Shown: positions 49,833 through 62,934, numbered from the stretch's first letter. The stretch: DNA of 64,000 nucleotides from Dermatemys mawii (GCA_007922305.1 ML677335.1:34739216-34803215); one strand, 5' to 3'. Notes: generated by a model not told the origin, from the sequence alone. Numbers and translations are program-made.

Positions 49833-50049
49833 CAGGGATCAGCAACCTTGAGCACATGGCCTGCCAGGGTAAGCCCCCAGGTGGGCCGGACTGGTTTGTT
49901 TACCTGTCGCCTCCACACATTTGGTCGATTGCAACTCCCACTGGCCACAGTTTGCTGCTCCAGGCCCGCACCGCTTCCCACAGCTCTCATTGGTCTGGTG
50001 CGGCGAACCGCAGCCAGTGGGAGCTGTGATAAAAGGTTGCCAATCCCTG
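49833..50049. mobile_element. short non-autonomous hAT transposon, 217 bp
   Basis: The ends CAGGGATCAGCAACCTTGAG and AAAGGTTGCCAATCCCTG are inverted copies. The flanks ttctatat (49825-49832) and ttctgtat (50050-50057) match at 7 of 8 positions. The interior includes 'ttgcaactcccactggccac' and, inverted, 'gcagccagtgggagctg'. Its termini (CAGGGRTCRGCAACC) differ from those of the 800 and 8897 elements. Confidence 0.85.
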
Positions 50050-50059
50050 TTCTGTATTT

Positions 50060-50760
50060 TTGTGACACTGAATTGTAACTGTAGTATGTTTAATTACGTT
50101 CCTTGTTTTCTACCTGTCAGAGACCTGTAGAAGAGAGAGAGAACTTCATTATAATAATTCTAAAAATAATAAATATTAAGATCCTACTGCAAATGAAGGC
50201 AAATTGAATTAAAGTAATTTATTCACAAATTTGCTTGTTCATTATTCAACCGTTCCAGCATAGAATACTGTTACTAAGTAGAATGGTACTCAAAATTCAA
50301 ATTTGTGTCTTTAATTTAAATTCTGAAGTCCTTCCTTTCATTCCCTGTTATGGCTTTTTAGTTATTCTTTAATCTTGCTAGCATTTAAATTAAAAAAAAA
50401 AACTTTTGGTATTTTCTTATTCACCATCCTTGAGCTTGTATAACATCCACTGTGTTTATTGTTAGGTAACTTGCATAACTCTTGGGTACACTTTCGTTAA
50501 GCAGTAATGATGGAGACACAGGGCCTTTGTTAGTGATTAATGAATGAATGAGGGAATTGATGGCCCAAGATATAAGCACATTGTCATTGACCATAGTTTT
50601 TCATTATTACCCAGAAAATGTCTTGGGACAGTACAGTTATTGCTACTATAAAATAAAAAAAAAACAGAATCCCCCCAAAATTAGGGATATTTTTAAAGAC
50701 TTTCCTGAACATAGTCTCTGTCTCGTTTTAAGTCTAAATGAAAATTAAAGTGTCTCATCT
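50060..50760. other. unannotated AT-rich stretch
   Basis: No gene or clear repeat recognised. Confidence 0.4.
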
Positions 50761-50764
50761 CTCC

Positions 50765-51005
50765 AAATATGGCAGAGAGGTTAGAGTGCTAATTTAGGAT
50801 TCACAGGACCCAAGTTCAGAAGCTTGGTCTGACTCAGACTTCATGTGTGACCACACACTTATGTCACTGTTTCCCTTCATCTCAGTTTTGCATTTCTGAT
50901 ATTAAGCTAAGAACAATTGTTGCCTCACAGGACAAATACATTAAAGATTGTGAGGCATTCTGCTGTGATGGCAATGGGAGCAATACAAGTTACTAAGTTA
51001 TATAG
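50765..51005 (+). repeat. tRNA-derived MIR/CORE-like SINE
   Basis: The head 'gagaggttagagtgctaatt' (A-box-like) and 'ggacccaagttcagaagc' (B-box-like) come first. Next is the CORE-type middle ('ttcatgtgtgaccacacac', 'gtttcccttcatctcagttt'). The tail is 'attgttgcctcacaggacaa' and 'ttaaagattgtgaggcattc'. Diverged but complete in order. Confidence 0.65.
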
Positions 51006-51985
51006 ATGGTTTTAGAAATGATAAAACAGGAAGAATTATTTTTGATCTCTTAAACTTACAAGAAAGAAGAAAGCTGAAATTAAGCCATACAGTCTTCCCC
51101 TCTCCATCCCATATATCAAAACAAAGATTATTGCACTCTCATGAGATCATGAAAACCTTATCTACTTTATGGTCTGATTTCAGTGTTGAGTCTCTAGCTG
51201 CAGGAACTGGCCTGCCATAAACCAACTTGCTGCTTAATTTCTTTATTTCTGCTGATATGCCCCAGGTTACAATGAAGTAGACAGAATAAGACTTGTGGAT
51301 GAAATTATATGTACGAAGTCTCACATCTCATAGGATTATTTCCCTTGTCAAAAACTAGTATATATGACCGAATCGTCCTCATCTCTTCCTTCTGCCTATT
51401 GCAAACCTTCACCTGCCTGCTAGTCAATGTTTCATCTTAAGTACTGTGTATATCTCCACAGATTAAGAATAAATCAGAGGGCTAGAATCAGGGGCAGCGA
51501 GCTATGGGTTCGTGGTGCCTAGGCTCCATGAAATTCAGGGCCCAAGAGTCTCTCCTCAGGCAGCATCTGCCACACCTGAGTGCCTTCCCTGCAGCATCAG
51601 CCAGCCACACCCCCGTGTGCCTCCCGCGAGAGTCCCTGCCTGCCCTTGTCAGCGGGTGGCTGTCCTCTGCAGCTCTGCACTGTGTTCCCTCGCCATCCGC
51701 TGCCACAGCACCAGCTGGCAGAGCACAAAGGAATAGGGAAGGAGCAGTGTCTAGCAATTCCCAAAACATTAGGCTACAATCCTACCAGACCCTCATAGAG
51801 GTCAGGAAAGAGAAGGAGACCCTCATTATATAAAGGCCAGGCAGAAGTTCACCCTTACTTACCTAAGTGACCTTTATAAAGTACTGATTCATGTAGTTTT
51901 ATACATCAATGACTTCCTCACAATCCATGTCAACACTAATAGCACATTAAATGGACCAAATTATAAAAAAAAAGTGTGAGATCCT
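51006..51985. other. unannotated stretch with a GC-rich patch
   Basis: 51491-51725 is GC-rich beside AT-rich flanks, with several overlapping open frames on both strands and no domain. It is probably a transposon fragment rather than a CpG-island gene. I cannot place its ends. Confidence 0.4.
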
Positions 51986-51987
51986 GC

Positions 51988-53362
51988 TGTGACATTACAC
52001 CCCATATTATTTATGGAAATATGCTTATGATATGGATATGCATAACAGATGTATTTTATGCAAGATGGGTCTTGTAAGGGGTCATCTTAAAGGTTATAAT
52101 TTACCAAATGTGCTTATCCAATTTATGTATGTATCATTTGTGTGTAAAGTTAGGAATATTTACTATGTATCAATTTCAACTATGTGTGCGTTTGGGAGAC
52201 ACCTACCAGACAACAGGCCATTAGCCTTGATGGTCCTCTAGGAAGAAACAGTAAGACTTTGAAAATAGTAATCTCTCTCCTTCCTGAGAGGCATCCTAGG
52301 ACATAGCTGTGACACTACTAAATCAGATAGTCCTGTCACCTGGTACTAAACACCATCTTGGAGTATGTCTTCACTACCAACATTAAAGCACTGCCGTGGA
52401 AGCGCTTTAACAAGGCTGTGTAGTGGTGGCACCAGTGCTGGGAGAGAGCTCTCCTAGCATTGTGAAAAACTCACCCCCATGAGGGGAGTTTTTCACACCC
52501 CCTGAGCAAGAAAGTTCAGCACTGTAAAATGGCAGTGTAGACAAGACCTAAGACTTCTAATAACTTTCCACTAAAAGAAGGGAAAGGTCAAGACTGGGAA
52601 ACAAATGATTCCTGCTTTATGTAAATATTATTTAAGGCGGGAGAGTAAGGCAAACCGGACTCCTCTCCATTGCCTTCCTGCCCAAGAAGAAAGACTACTG
52701 AAAGTACCTGAAGAGACAAAGAAACTGAGTGGTGGGAAAGGCAAGGGATGAGTCCAGACTAAGACTGTAAAGAGAAATAACTGGATCTCAAAGCCACAGA
52801 AATGCTGCAACTTGCCTAAAACAACATCTAGGGTGATAAAATATTTCTTGAAACCAGTCTAAGATCTTAATATGCATGTTTTGTTTTATTTGCTTGGTAA
52901 TCTGCTTTGTTCTGTTTACTATCCCTTATAATTACTTAAAAGCTGCCTTTTATAGTTAATAAACTTGGTTTTGTTTATTATTAAACCCAGTTTGTGCAAT
53001 TTCTAACTAGGGTGGAGAGAAATTGTGCATATCTTCCTCAATATTAAGGGAGGGACGGAATTTATGAGTGTACGTTTCATAGATTTCTCTACAGCGCAAG
53101 ACAATATTATGTTGGGTATGCTTTCCGGAGGGGAGTTGCACTTGATTGCTGGGTGATTTCCTAGCTGAGTCTTCTCAGAGAGCTGTTTTCACTCTGTAAT
53201 TCTACAGCTGGTGGTTCCCTACTTGTGTGTGCGTGCTGACAGAGGCCGGAGAGCCTAATTCAGCAAAACAGAGACAGCGTGCCCAGGCTAGTGGAGCAGG
53301 CAGGCTCAGTGAAATCCCAGTACATCAGGTGGCATTCCAGAAGTGGGGTCCAACCCTTCACA
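51988..53362 (+). mobile_element. long LTR, about 1.37 kb including a nested MITE
   Basis: Starts TGTGACATTACACCCCATAT and ends 'ccaacccttcaca'. A polyadenylation signal AATAAA lies in 'agttaataaacttgg' near 52960, followed by a T/G-rich stretch. The order of blocks ('gtgcatatcttcctcaatat', 'ctctacagcgcaagac', 'gtgcgtgctgacagagg') matches an LTR family I know from turtle sequence. The MITE at 52360-52548 interrupts it. The sequence just after it (tggcgtctctgggagg) could be a primer site, but no Gag or Pol follows in the next 500 bases, and no flank duplication is evident. Confidence 0.6.
52360..52548. mobile_element. MITE nested in the LTR, 189 bp
   Basis: The left end GGAGTATGTCTTCACTACC and the right end, read inverted, GGTCTTGTCTACACTG, share the TCTTYAC/TCTACAC pattern. 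The interior contains 'gagagagctctcctagcatt' and an inverted 'ctccc/gggag' core 'cccccatgaggggag'. Related ends occur at 55625 and 25783. Flanks tctt and taag leave the target site unresolved. Confidence 0.6.
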
Positions 53363-53364
53363 CA

Positions 53365-53880
53365 TGGCGTCTCTGGGAGGAATTGGGAGGGAGGAATTGC
53401 AAGGATGCAAAGGTATCCCTAAATCACCTTTGCAATCCCTCTAATCCTTTGGCCTCTCTGCTTACAAATATGATATGAAACAAGAATTCTAACAATATAT
53501 GAAGAAAAGATACATGTCCTTAAAACTGTAATCAGGTTTTGTCTTCCTACTGATAGGGCATGTTCGATTTTCTAAAACTGACTGTAGCCTAGCAATATCC
53601 CAACACACAAGCACTCTAGCAGGGGTCAGCCTTCTCACGCCTTAGGGGTGTGCATTCATTCTCATGCCCTCTACTGCAGCATGGCTCCTAAACACTTGCC
53701 AATTGCCTTTGAGAACTAAATATGTATTCGATGTTAGACAGCATCAATATTTGCAGCATTCATGAAGAATACTGAAAATACTTAGGTAGCTTTATCTATT
53801 CTCCTTAGGTAAAAGTGGCAAGTTTGTAAGGGCCATCACTATCACACTTCTTCGCTAATGACTTCCAATTTTTTCTCTAC
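53365..53880. other. unannotated stretch
   Basis: No gene recognised. 'caggggtcagccttctcacg' at 53619 resembles the end of a hAT element of the 49833 type, but no second end was found. Confidence 0.35.
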
Positions 53881-53884
53881 ACTC

Positions 53885-54610
53885 CCAACCTCTCACCCTC
53901 TGCCCACTCCCACATTTCTGTCTGCTTTTCAGATATTTTCTTCTTGATGTTTTCTTATCATTTCATGCTCAACAGGGAAAATTCTGTGTTCACTTCCTCT
54001 CTTGCAGCCCTTTTGATTGCCTTTTTTCATAGGGTGCAAGTTAGCACAAAAGTTGGCCCCTCATGTCTAAAATTGACACTTTCTAAACATAAGCTTCTTA
54101 TCCTTTCATATATTTCTGCTCCTTTACTGTCAGTTCCATCCTTTGATTACCCAGACTTGTAAGCTTCCATCCTCTCATCACCTAAATATCAGCTTCTGTT
54201 TTCTTTCCGCATATATCTTAGTATTCACCACAACTTGCTATCTCCAACTTTACAGTATCTCCAAAATTCAATCCTTATTGCTAAAACACTAAAACATTCC
54301 ATAATTATCTGCTTTATCTGTGGCAGCCTCACACTCCCCATCCTCCTCCTGTTTCATCTCTCATTCATCCAGGTCCATTCAAAGGTATGCCACCATCATC
54401 CTATGCTCCCATCAATCTGGCTGGATTTCATCTTCTTCTTAAATTTCCACATTGACTGTCTCTCTGCCTCTGCATACTGCTCCTAATTCATAAACATCCT
54501 CCCCCAGACTCCAGCCTCTCCTCTTCAAAAACTATTTAAAGCACATCTTTTCTAGGACACATTCCACCCTCCCCTCCCTCTCAAATGTGTATTGTCCTCG
54601 ACCATACTAG
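53885..54610 (+). mobile_element. L2-like LINE fragment, C-terminal coding region
   Basis: The strand is strongly C/T-rich. Remnants follow the order of the L2-type reverse-transcriptase C-terminus: CLKLTLSKHKLLILSY (compare LKLNMSKTELLIFPP), then YLQNSILIAKTLKHSIIICF (compare LQNISxxRPFL..TLVHTLIISRLDYC), and LFKNYLKHIF (compare SFKxxLKTHLF) near 54515-54545. Stops and frameshifts break the frame. Family assignment is from this pattern only. Confidence 0.5.
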
Positions 54611-55620
54611 GCTGTGCACTAAAGCCTCAATTGTGCAAAGACTTTTTTAAAAAACACATTTTTTAACTTTACCCATTGTGAGTCATCCCACTAACTTCAC
54701 ACACTAGTACTGCATTAAATTAAACACTGTATCAGGGTCTAAAGTAACAAGTTCTTATGGGCAAAGAATTTGTTTGGCACAGTTTTCCCTTATTTAGTCT
54801 TCTGGAAAAAATGTCGGTCAAAAGTAAAATGTGCTTTCTTCTTGTATATACGTAGACATAAAAAGGTCTTAGATGTTCCTCTGATATTATACTGAATAAT
54901 GTTCATGAAACAGAGTCAGATTGTATCTATATTTAACATAATACTTTGCATTGTTTGATGTTAACTTGGTAGAAAGACAAATGAACTGTGGATGAAATAC
55001 AATTCATTTATATTTCTTAATAAGTCAGCAATTTCTGACTTTCATTTAGAAGAATCTAACTTCTATTAAATTAGGATCTTCTATCCAAAAACAATTTGCT
55101 TAGTCCTAGCTCAATATTGCTATTAGTCAGATGGCTCATTGATTACATCTGGCTCCAGCTTTTGACAGCTCACCACCAGTGCATTAAATTGTGGCATATA
55201 AGAATGAGAAAATTCCTTCTTCCTCTCATACACTTTTATCTGCTAATACTAAACATGCTCATAAGAAATTAACTGAACAGACTATATAAAGATAATAAGT
55301 TAAATGTATTTTCCAGCGAAATACTAGATTGTCTCAAAATGAACTGCAGATCAAAGCATTATAGATCTCAGGTTGAAATTGCTACAGATATAGTGACCCC
55401 CCCAAAAAAAAGTTTAAACAAAATGAAAGACAAAAATTTCTAGAAGGATAGATTTCAATTGTTGCTATGGCTACCTGGGTAGGCCAGGCAGCTGTACTTA
55501 GAAGTTCAGAATAGTTTCCCCATGTGGAATGCTAATGACCATAATTCAAGTCATAAACAGAAGTACATTGTTTATAGCATTTAATTAACTTCTGAAGCTA
55601 GATCCTTGCCACCTTTTCAT
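54611..55620. other. unannotated AT-rich stretch
   Basis: No gene or clear repeat recognised. Confidence 0.4.
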
Positions 55621-55624
55621 TTAA

Positions 55625-55925
55625 GGCTATGCCTACACTATGAGCCAGAGGTATGATTCCCTTGCTTGTGTTCACACTCATTGAGCTAGCATGAATATAA
55701 GTGTAGCCATAGGTAGTGGCAGTAGGGCTTGGGTGTACTAAGCACGTACCCGCCAGTTTCAGGTGGGTTTGTACTCAGCAAGACTGAGCCATGTTGGCAC
55801 TACCACTACCTGTGCTACTGGGGCTACAATGCTATTTATGCTTGTGCTAGCTGGATGCAAGTCAATGAGGGTTTAAGTACACAGAGAAGGGGATCACAAC
55901 CCTGGCTTATAGTGTAGACACAGCC
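55625..55925. mobile_element. MITE, about 301 bp, possibly TTAA-targeting
   Basis: The left end GGCTATGCCTACACTATG, preceded by TTAA, pairs with the right end ATAGTGTAGACACAGCC, followed by TGAA. The 17-base termini differ at two positions. Interior 'gtagtggcagtagggcttgg' and 'ccatgttggcactaccacta' are partly inverted. The flanks would fit a decayed TTAA duplication as made by piggyBac-type elements, but one copy does not prove it. Confidence 0.7.
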
Positions 55926-55929
55926 TGAA

Positions 55930-56124
55930 ATGTAATAGAATATAAATGTAACAAACACTGTTGAGTAATCCATGGCAGTCCTTATTACTATCTTTGTCAT
56001 CATTGGAGTGCTCACAGGAAGTCATGGAAATACAACACAGCTTGATTCTGTTGACATTTCAAATATGACAGCAATAGCTATTGAAAGACTATTCCTAGCA
56101 AATCCAAATTTAAGGTGAAATCTT
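55930..56124. other. unannotated stretch
   Basis: Nothing recognised. Confidence 0.4.
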
Positions 56125-56275
56125 GGCCCTGTATGATTTCTATTATTATTGTTGTTTGTTTGTATTACAATAGTAGCTAGGAGCCCCAGACCAGACCAGG
56201 ACCGCATTGTGCAAGGTACAAACCCAGAAAAAAAAACAGTTCCTCCCCAAAAGAGCTTACATTCTACTGAAGCCA
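56125..56275 (-). repeat. LINE/SINE 3' tail, antisense
   Basis: 'tattattattgttgtttgtt', 'gtagctaggagccccagacc', 'caggaccgcattgtgcaagg' and 'ccaaaagagcttacattcta' are the antisense of the tail at 63060-63200. The copy lies on the minus strand. Confidence 0.65.
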
Positions 56276-56539
56276 ATGGTAACATTCCCGTTGACTTTAA
56301 TGCCACCTTTGCTGTATAACAGTAATGGTCCCAATCAGCATCAGAATGAAAACCTAATTGCCAAGTGGTGTACAGATCTAAGATTTTGGTGCTGTCCCAT
56401 TTCTACCATGCAATAACTTTAAAATATGTGTAATTAGATATTAGTAAAATCCATGAACAAATATTAACTTTGAACTTCAACGGTGAATCTCAAAAAAGTA
56501 TATAGCCATTAATAAATTCAGCAGCAGAATATTCCAGTC

Positions 56540-56680
56540 TGGTAGACATTTTTATCCCTTTTTACACAAAGGGTAGAAACAGGCACAAGAGCTTAAATGA
56601 CTTGCTCAAAGGGAGAGGCAAAAGCTTATACTGGACTTCTAGTCCTATGGTTCAAGACAGGATCAGTCTTCTTCTCTCGT
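56540..56680 (-). repeat. MIR/CORE-like SINE fragment
   Basis: 'tttatccctttttacacaaa', 'gggtagaaacaggcacaaga', 'aaatgacttgctcaaagg' and the downstream 'ggacttctagtcctatgg' give the antisense SINE middle and head. Confidence 0.5.
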
Positions 56681-59600
56681 TGCATGATTTTTGTTAGTTT
56701 ACGTTATAAGCATTTCTCTCTATATTGGATTCAAATATTTTAAACTATGTAACTATAATTCTTAACATAATTATTCATATAACCACCAGCTATATGCATA
56801 TTACTATGGACAAAATGTTCATGGATGAGTTTCCAAACTCTGCCCATTTCTGATAGTGCAAACCGATTCAAATGTGCAGACTCCTGTGTGGAGATTCAAT
56901 GAAATCAAAATAAAACAATACAGCAGCAAACAGGGAGTGAGCACAGGAAGGCTGCAAAAAACTAACTGTGTTGGAGTTTTTGAAGGCGGCTGTAGGAGGA
57001 TTTTTCATCACAAATGTAGAAACTGTTCAGTTACAAGTATATTTTTCTGAATATGGTGCATTAAAAATGATAGTAAAGAGCATAAATAAGACATGATTTA
57101 CATCAAACTTATTTACTTTTTTCTAACGGCTCTGTATCTGGAACTGTTGTGATTTCACTTTAGATATTTATCAATTGTGGAGGAAATAATACTGTAATAT
57201 TTTAATAAGTTGAATACACTATGGCAATTATTATTTTAATTGGCTTTTTTTAGCCAGTTGGCCAATGATTATTCCGGGTTCTGAAGTTTCCTTATAAATG
57301 AATAAATAGACGAGGCAGAAACATTACAATTATGGATCTTTAGACAAAGAAGTGAATAAAGTGGATATTTTTCATAGGTTATAAGCTTTTTGAGACAGGA
57401 AAAGTGTCTTTGTCATATATGTACAGCACTGACTACAACGGGGCAGCAACTTTATGCCAAGGTTTTAACTGGGACAGTACCAGTTATTCAGGAAGGTCAA
57501 AAAGACCAAAGCTTGAGACAGTCAGTAGGAGAGCGGGGTGGAGAAAAACATGCTGGAGATTAGAGAGAGGGCTTTTTGAAGATCAACAAAATGGAGCTTT
57601 GGGAATATGAAGTTGAAATGATTTGAACATTATAATAGTTTCAGGTTTATTTTGAGTCATGTAACATGCGGAGATTTGGACTGGTTTGGTTTTAATAGCT
57701 AATTCACATATCTCTAGTCCTGACATGCCATTTTTGGAGGCTACTCTGAAAAGGCTTCCAGAAAAAGGAGAGCATTTGCTGGTGGCAAATAAAATGAAGC
57801 CTCTCATTTGGAGTTAGATTAAGTGGGCAACTTTTTTTTTTTAATTAGCTATCATAATGTACCAAATGAAGGATACAGGAGGGCTTCAGCTAACATTCAA
57901 AAGAGAAAAAAAATACACAGCCCCACTCAGGAGCAAATCAGAAGCCTCACAGGAAACAGTAAGGAATACAAGATGTGATTGCATGTGAAAAACCTGTGAG
58001 ACCACATAAAAATGTGAACTTAGAGGTAGAGTTGGGCACAAAATTTAAGTTTCAAAAGGTTTTGATGAAAAAAAGGCAGGGGCAATTTTTTGTGTGCGCA
58101 CATGTAAACTACTTAGAACTTTTATGGATTTTGATTGCCAAAAACAGTGTGTAAACTGCAGTACCAGAAATGCCAACCTCATTTTTATAGCAAAAGAAGT
58201 TGCAGTTTCTTTATAACTAACCAGTATAGGCAAATTTGAAATGAGAAAAAAATAAATGGTCATACAGCCAACAGATTCCACACCCAAGTCTTTAATATGT
58301 TACCCAAGCAGTTTACCCAGTCTTCATGAGTAAATAATCTCAAGGTGACTCTCTAACCGGAATCACCACTTTAAAATAGACTCAGTATTTGAACATTTCA
58401 AAATAAACACCACAGGCATCAAAATATATCAGTGCTGATATTCAATCCTCCGTGCTTGGATCTACATATACCCATTCTCATTGTGAGGAAAGGATAAAGT
58501 TAACTTGTCTGGTATCCTCTCTCAATAACATTGCATATGAGTTAACTGCTCATTTGTCATGCCTCTAATCTATAAAAAACATGGATGCCCCCTGCTGGAT
58601 GTGTTCAGCAGTTTAGACATTATATTAGATTCTGATTCAAGCAGCACCATCATAAACAAGGAGCAAAATTAACAGGTACTTATTAGCACTGAGTCATGTC
58701 TCTTTTTATTGCAATATATTTTTAATTAGCGTTTACAAGACAGGCTTATGAGATGTAGTGGAGCGTGGGGCATGGTAGATGGTTTCTTATGGCATTCGCT
58801 TCTGTCTATTTAATAATTACAGTGATATACTGTGAACAAAGCAGGATATTAGAGACATTTATTAGGATATTATCTTCACTTTCCAGGAGGAATTTTATTT
58901 TTGTGCATTGCTTAGAAATATGCAAAAACATTAACTGGTTTTGAGGATTCATAGAAACTGACAGAAAGATTAAATTCATTCAGTGATTGCATTTTGCAAG
59001 CTTAAATTGCTTAAGAACTCCAAACTTTAGATAAATAATCCACGTTTTTCAATTCATGCAATGTGTCCTTGTTTGATCCTTGAAACTCCATGTTCTAACC
59101 TTAGGAGGCTCAAGCTGGAGAACAATACATTTAATAAACTAACCTGTGATTTGCATTACGTATTCAAGTAGGAAGAACTCTTCCTACACCACAATGCAAG
59201 ATTACACAGATCTTGAGTTCAAGTATGTAAGAAGGAGTAATCAGGCTCTACCTGTCTGCCTACTCCTTCACACTTATAATATGCGAGTGAGGAATTGGCA
59301 GAGCCTTGGCTCTCTTACTTGCATGTCAGCACCACTGAGCTGGCAGGAGATAATTAGTTGTGAATCCAGTCTACTAGCAAATTACCATATTCACCCCATG
59401 GCATGGAGAAAGCAGGGAAAGAGTATTTCTTTATCAGAATTATTCTGAGGGCTATTCCTGGGTTGGTGCTGTTCCAGGCCATACTTTAAGACAAGCTAGA
59501 TCTTAAGTTATAGGCCTGATTCTGTGGCCTTTTCAAATATGAGCAGTTTCATTGACTTTGAGGAGACCATCTGCATGGAAAGAATGCTGGATAGGGCTAA

Positions 59601-62600
59601 ACAAAAGAACAATAATATACAGTGATTTGGCTTTACAAGTCTCTTTTCATAAAACATATCTCTACAATTAATCCATTCCATGGGTTCACTGAATTCTACG
59701 ATTAAAGTCACTGTCAATTCTCTTACCCACTTAAAATCTTTTACATTAGTCCTTCAAAACATTGTTCTAAGGAATGTATGGTTATGGCCACAGAAAGGCT
59801 TTTGTAACAATGGCACCATCTTATCTCAATAGATCTGCTCCCTGTCTTTATTCAGGATGTTACCTGCAATTTTTTCCTTCATTATACTGACAACACAATT
59901 GGCAAAGCCAGTGGTAGTGTGCTCTGCACCCAGCAACAATCACATGTACGGTACTGTAAAGTGTTTCTCCTTAGCAGCTACTGGTCCATAGAACTTCACA
60001 GCTGAGAGCTCCAGAATTTTGAAAAGATCCCAATGTGGCATTAGCCTATTAGAGTAGACTAGTGCTATAAGGCACATGAGGTGACAATAATAAAGATATA
60101 GATTTCATTTACATAAAATGAAAGCTGTGAAACACTCTTGATGTAAGCCCTATATACATATGTTCAAACTTTTTAAGAGGCTTGTAGAACAACTGGATGT
60201 GTACAAGAGTAATCTATACACAATGGAAATAATCTCTCTCTGGCAGGAGAAATGCTTTTCATTGTGAAGTACCTTAAGTACAGTACCTTCATTCTGACTA
60301 GGTAAGCTGATCCTTCAGGGTTTACAAGATGCAGATACTGCATGATCAAATACATCTATATATTAGAGCTTTAACTGAAGAAAATGAGATTTTAGGGGGT
60401 CTCTCCCCATTTGTAGCTTCTTAGAAGATATTTGGATGTCACAGTCCATGCTAACAATAAGGTAGGAAAGAAAGTCTGTAGAGGTAGGTGTATATTGTTC
60501 TGTTCAGTTTTGCTCATTCTCATTCATTGAAAAATAAAGAAACAGTTGTTTATGTGAAAACATCATTATCTAGTATTCTCTCATTGGGTATGAAGCCATA
60601 AGACATCTTTTTGTCCATCACTAATTGTGGCTGCCTTCAGTGCTTTGTAGCAATATTGTGAAAAAAAATTAGCAGCCCTAGAAATAACTCCTCAAAAAGA
60701 CAGAGCTATTCAAAACAAAGGTGTGCTGCATGAAACAAAGATCCAGAAAAAAAACATCTCTAGGTTACCTTATTGGTTTCTCACACTGGCAGATGAATAC
60801 TATACTATATGAATACTATAAAGGCTTCATTGTAAAAGGAAATGTCACAGCAGTCCTTCCTAAGCAGTAGGAACACACTGATCCTGGTGAAGATGGTTAA
60901 CCCTTGCAATAAAGCACTTTTTACCCTGCTATTATCTATGTCTAATAATTAGAGATAATAACCTGACAAATCTAGATAGATGCTCTCTAATGGCAAATGT
61001 TCAAGGCAGTCATATACAAATACTGTTAATTTGAAAAAAAAAAAAGGAGAAAAGTTCACAATAATGAGGTCATCTTAATGGTGCATTCAGACACAAGTGT
61101 TTACCACCAGCCTGAGAGCCAGTTCCTCAGGCATACATAGATTCCCAATCCCATCAAGCACTTGCACACATGCTTAACTCTAATCATGTGACAAACTCCA
61201 TTTAAGTCAATGGGCTATTGTTTGTTCCGAAGAGAAAGCATGCACAGAGAGACCAGTTTAGGATGTTGCTCTGATGTGCACTTTGATACTTAATTAAAGA
61301 ATTAGCCTTATGCCCATATTCAGTTATAAACTTTCCATAATGGATAGATTCGGAGATGTTCCTATGACTGCTCATCAGAAACATGCAGGAAGAATAATTA
61401 AAAGGCTCTCACATTGTAACAATCTTAAAAAGAAGTAATGTAAGTGAATGAGTCCTAAAATGTTATAGTAAATAGTACAGTACTCCAAAAGTCACATGGC
61501 CCCATCCAGTGCAAATGTCAGCAGGGAAAAGTGGCAGGAGACGCTCAATATGACTTTCATACATATACCCTGGTATATCACCTTCAGGACATCTTACTAA
61601 AGACTCACTTACTCTTCCAGAAAACATTTTCTTAATGTCTGATGCAGGGTGAGAAAATGACAGAACAGTGCTCCATTAGGGGCACTCCTTGGATTATTCA
61701 CAAACAAAAATCACTTACTCATTTTACCTTCAAACACTTACTCACATGATGACTATGGATTTTCAGGATAACATTGTCTCTCCCTGGTTTTTTTCCGATG
61801 TTGCACTGATAATGAAGCTGCAGACAAAATATCATAATTTTGGTTCTAATTTTAGGTGACAAGGTATAGTGATGAAAGAATTCCTTGAATGTGAGTGTTA
61901 GTGCTTTGGCTGATCAAAGTCACATTTTCTTCAAATAAATCTAGAATAACATCTAAAATTGATAGATGAATCACTTAAAATACAGATTATGTTCCTCACT
62001 GCCATTAGTATTGCAATAAAATAATCACATGACTTCATGTCTTCAAAATCAGAATCCCTATTTCTAACCTCTGAAGAGCTATTTATTCATACGTATCTAG
62101 GGATTTCTTAGTGAATGTGGGGGCAGAAATAAGATATGCCAATACTGTACATATTGCCAAGGATAAACTCATTAAAATATATATATCTTCATGGAATTAA
62201 TGGACATCAGATGTCTGATGTTCCATCTTTCGCACAAAAATATAGAAATAACAGATAATTTGAGCTTGAAACAGATTTCTTAATAATGTGATTTGGGAGG
62301 ATAAATCTATTTAGGAAGCCTCAGGAGAATGTGAATCAAATGCAATATTCCTGAAACATTTAGCATTTGTAAGCTCTATATGTGATCTCAGAACTTTTAA
62401 TTAGTCTTGCAAGAAACATTATCAATACTGAATGCTTTATCTTTATTCTGTGTGCTGTCTGGTGCTATGAGATTCCATCCCCCACCAGACAGACATCTTT
62501 TGAAACTTGCACAAACATTCTTCCCTTTACACAAAACAAATTAAAATCTTCAACAAACCAAGAAATGATCTACACAACTGATTCCTGCAAAACTAGTAAG

Positions 62601-62930
62601 AGTAACAATAACTTTAGGGTAATGAAGATCCTTACATTTCCGTATTAACCTGTACATGTCGTGAAAGAGTGTCTCTCTTGAATGAGCATGTAGATTAGCA
62701 CTTCTATTCAACAACAACTGAAACTAAACAAAGAATTTAGAAAACAGTCACTGGAAGATTTCTAGCCATTCTATCCCTTTATAAACAACCACAACAGAGA
62801 CATGAAACCACATTAGAAATAAAGGGGAATAATATTGTTATCCCCTACCTCTCCATTCCTTCCCTTTAGTTGAATACTTACTAAATAAACCTACCCTTTT
62901 CCTCCACCACCCCCCAAAAGAATTGTGAAA
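56681..62930. other. unannotated AT-rich stretch with one repeat tail
   Basis: No gene recognised over about 6 kb. At 57376-57445, 'gttataagctttttgagaca' and 'tatgtacagcactgactac' look like a diverged plus-strand copy of the LINE tail. At 59507-59570 'taggcctgattctgtggcc' and 'tttcattgactttga' look like half of a foldback. Otherwise only A/T-rich sequence and short frames. Confidence 0.4.
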
Positions 62931-62934
62931 ATAA

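Noticed and set aside
51491..51833. CpG-island promoter or exon
   Set aside because: The GC-rich patch is short, has few CpG pairs, and its overlapping frames have no domain; a transposon fragment is likelier.
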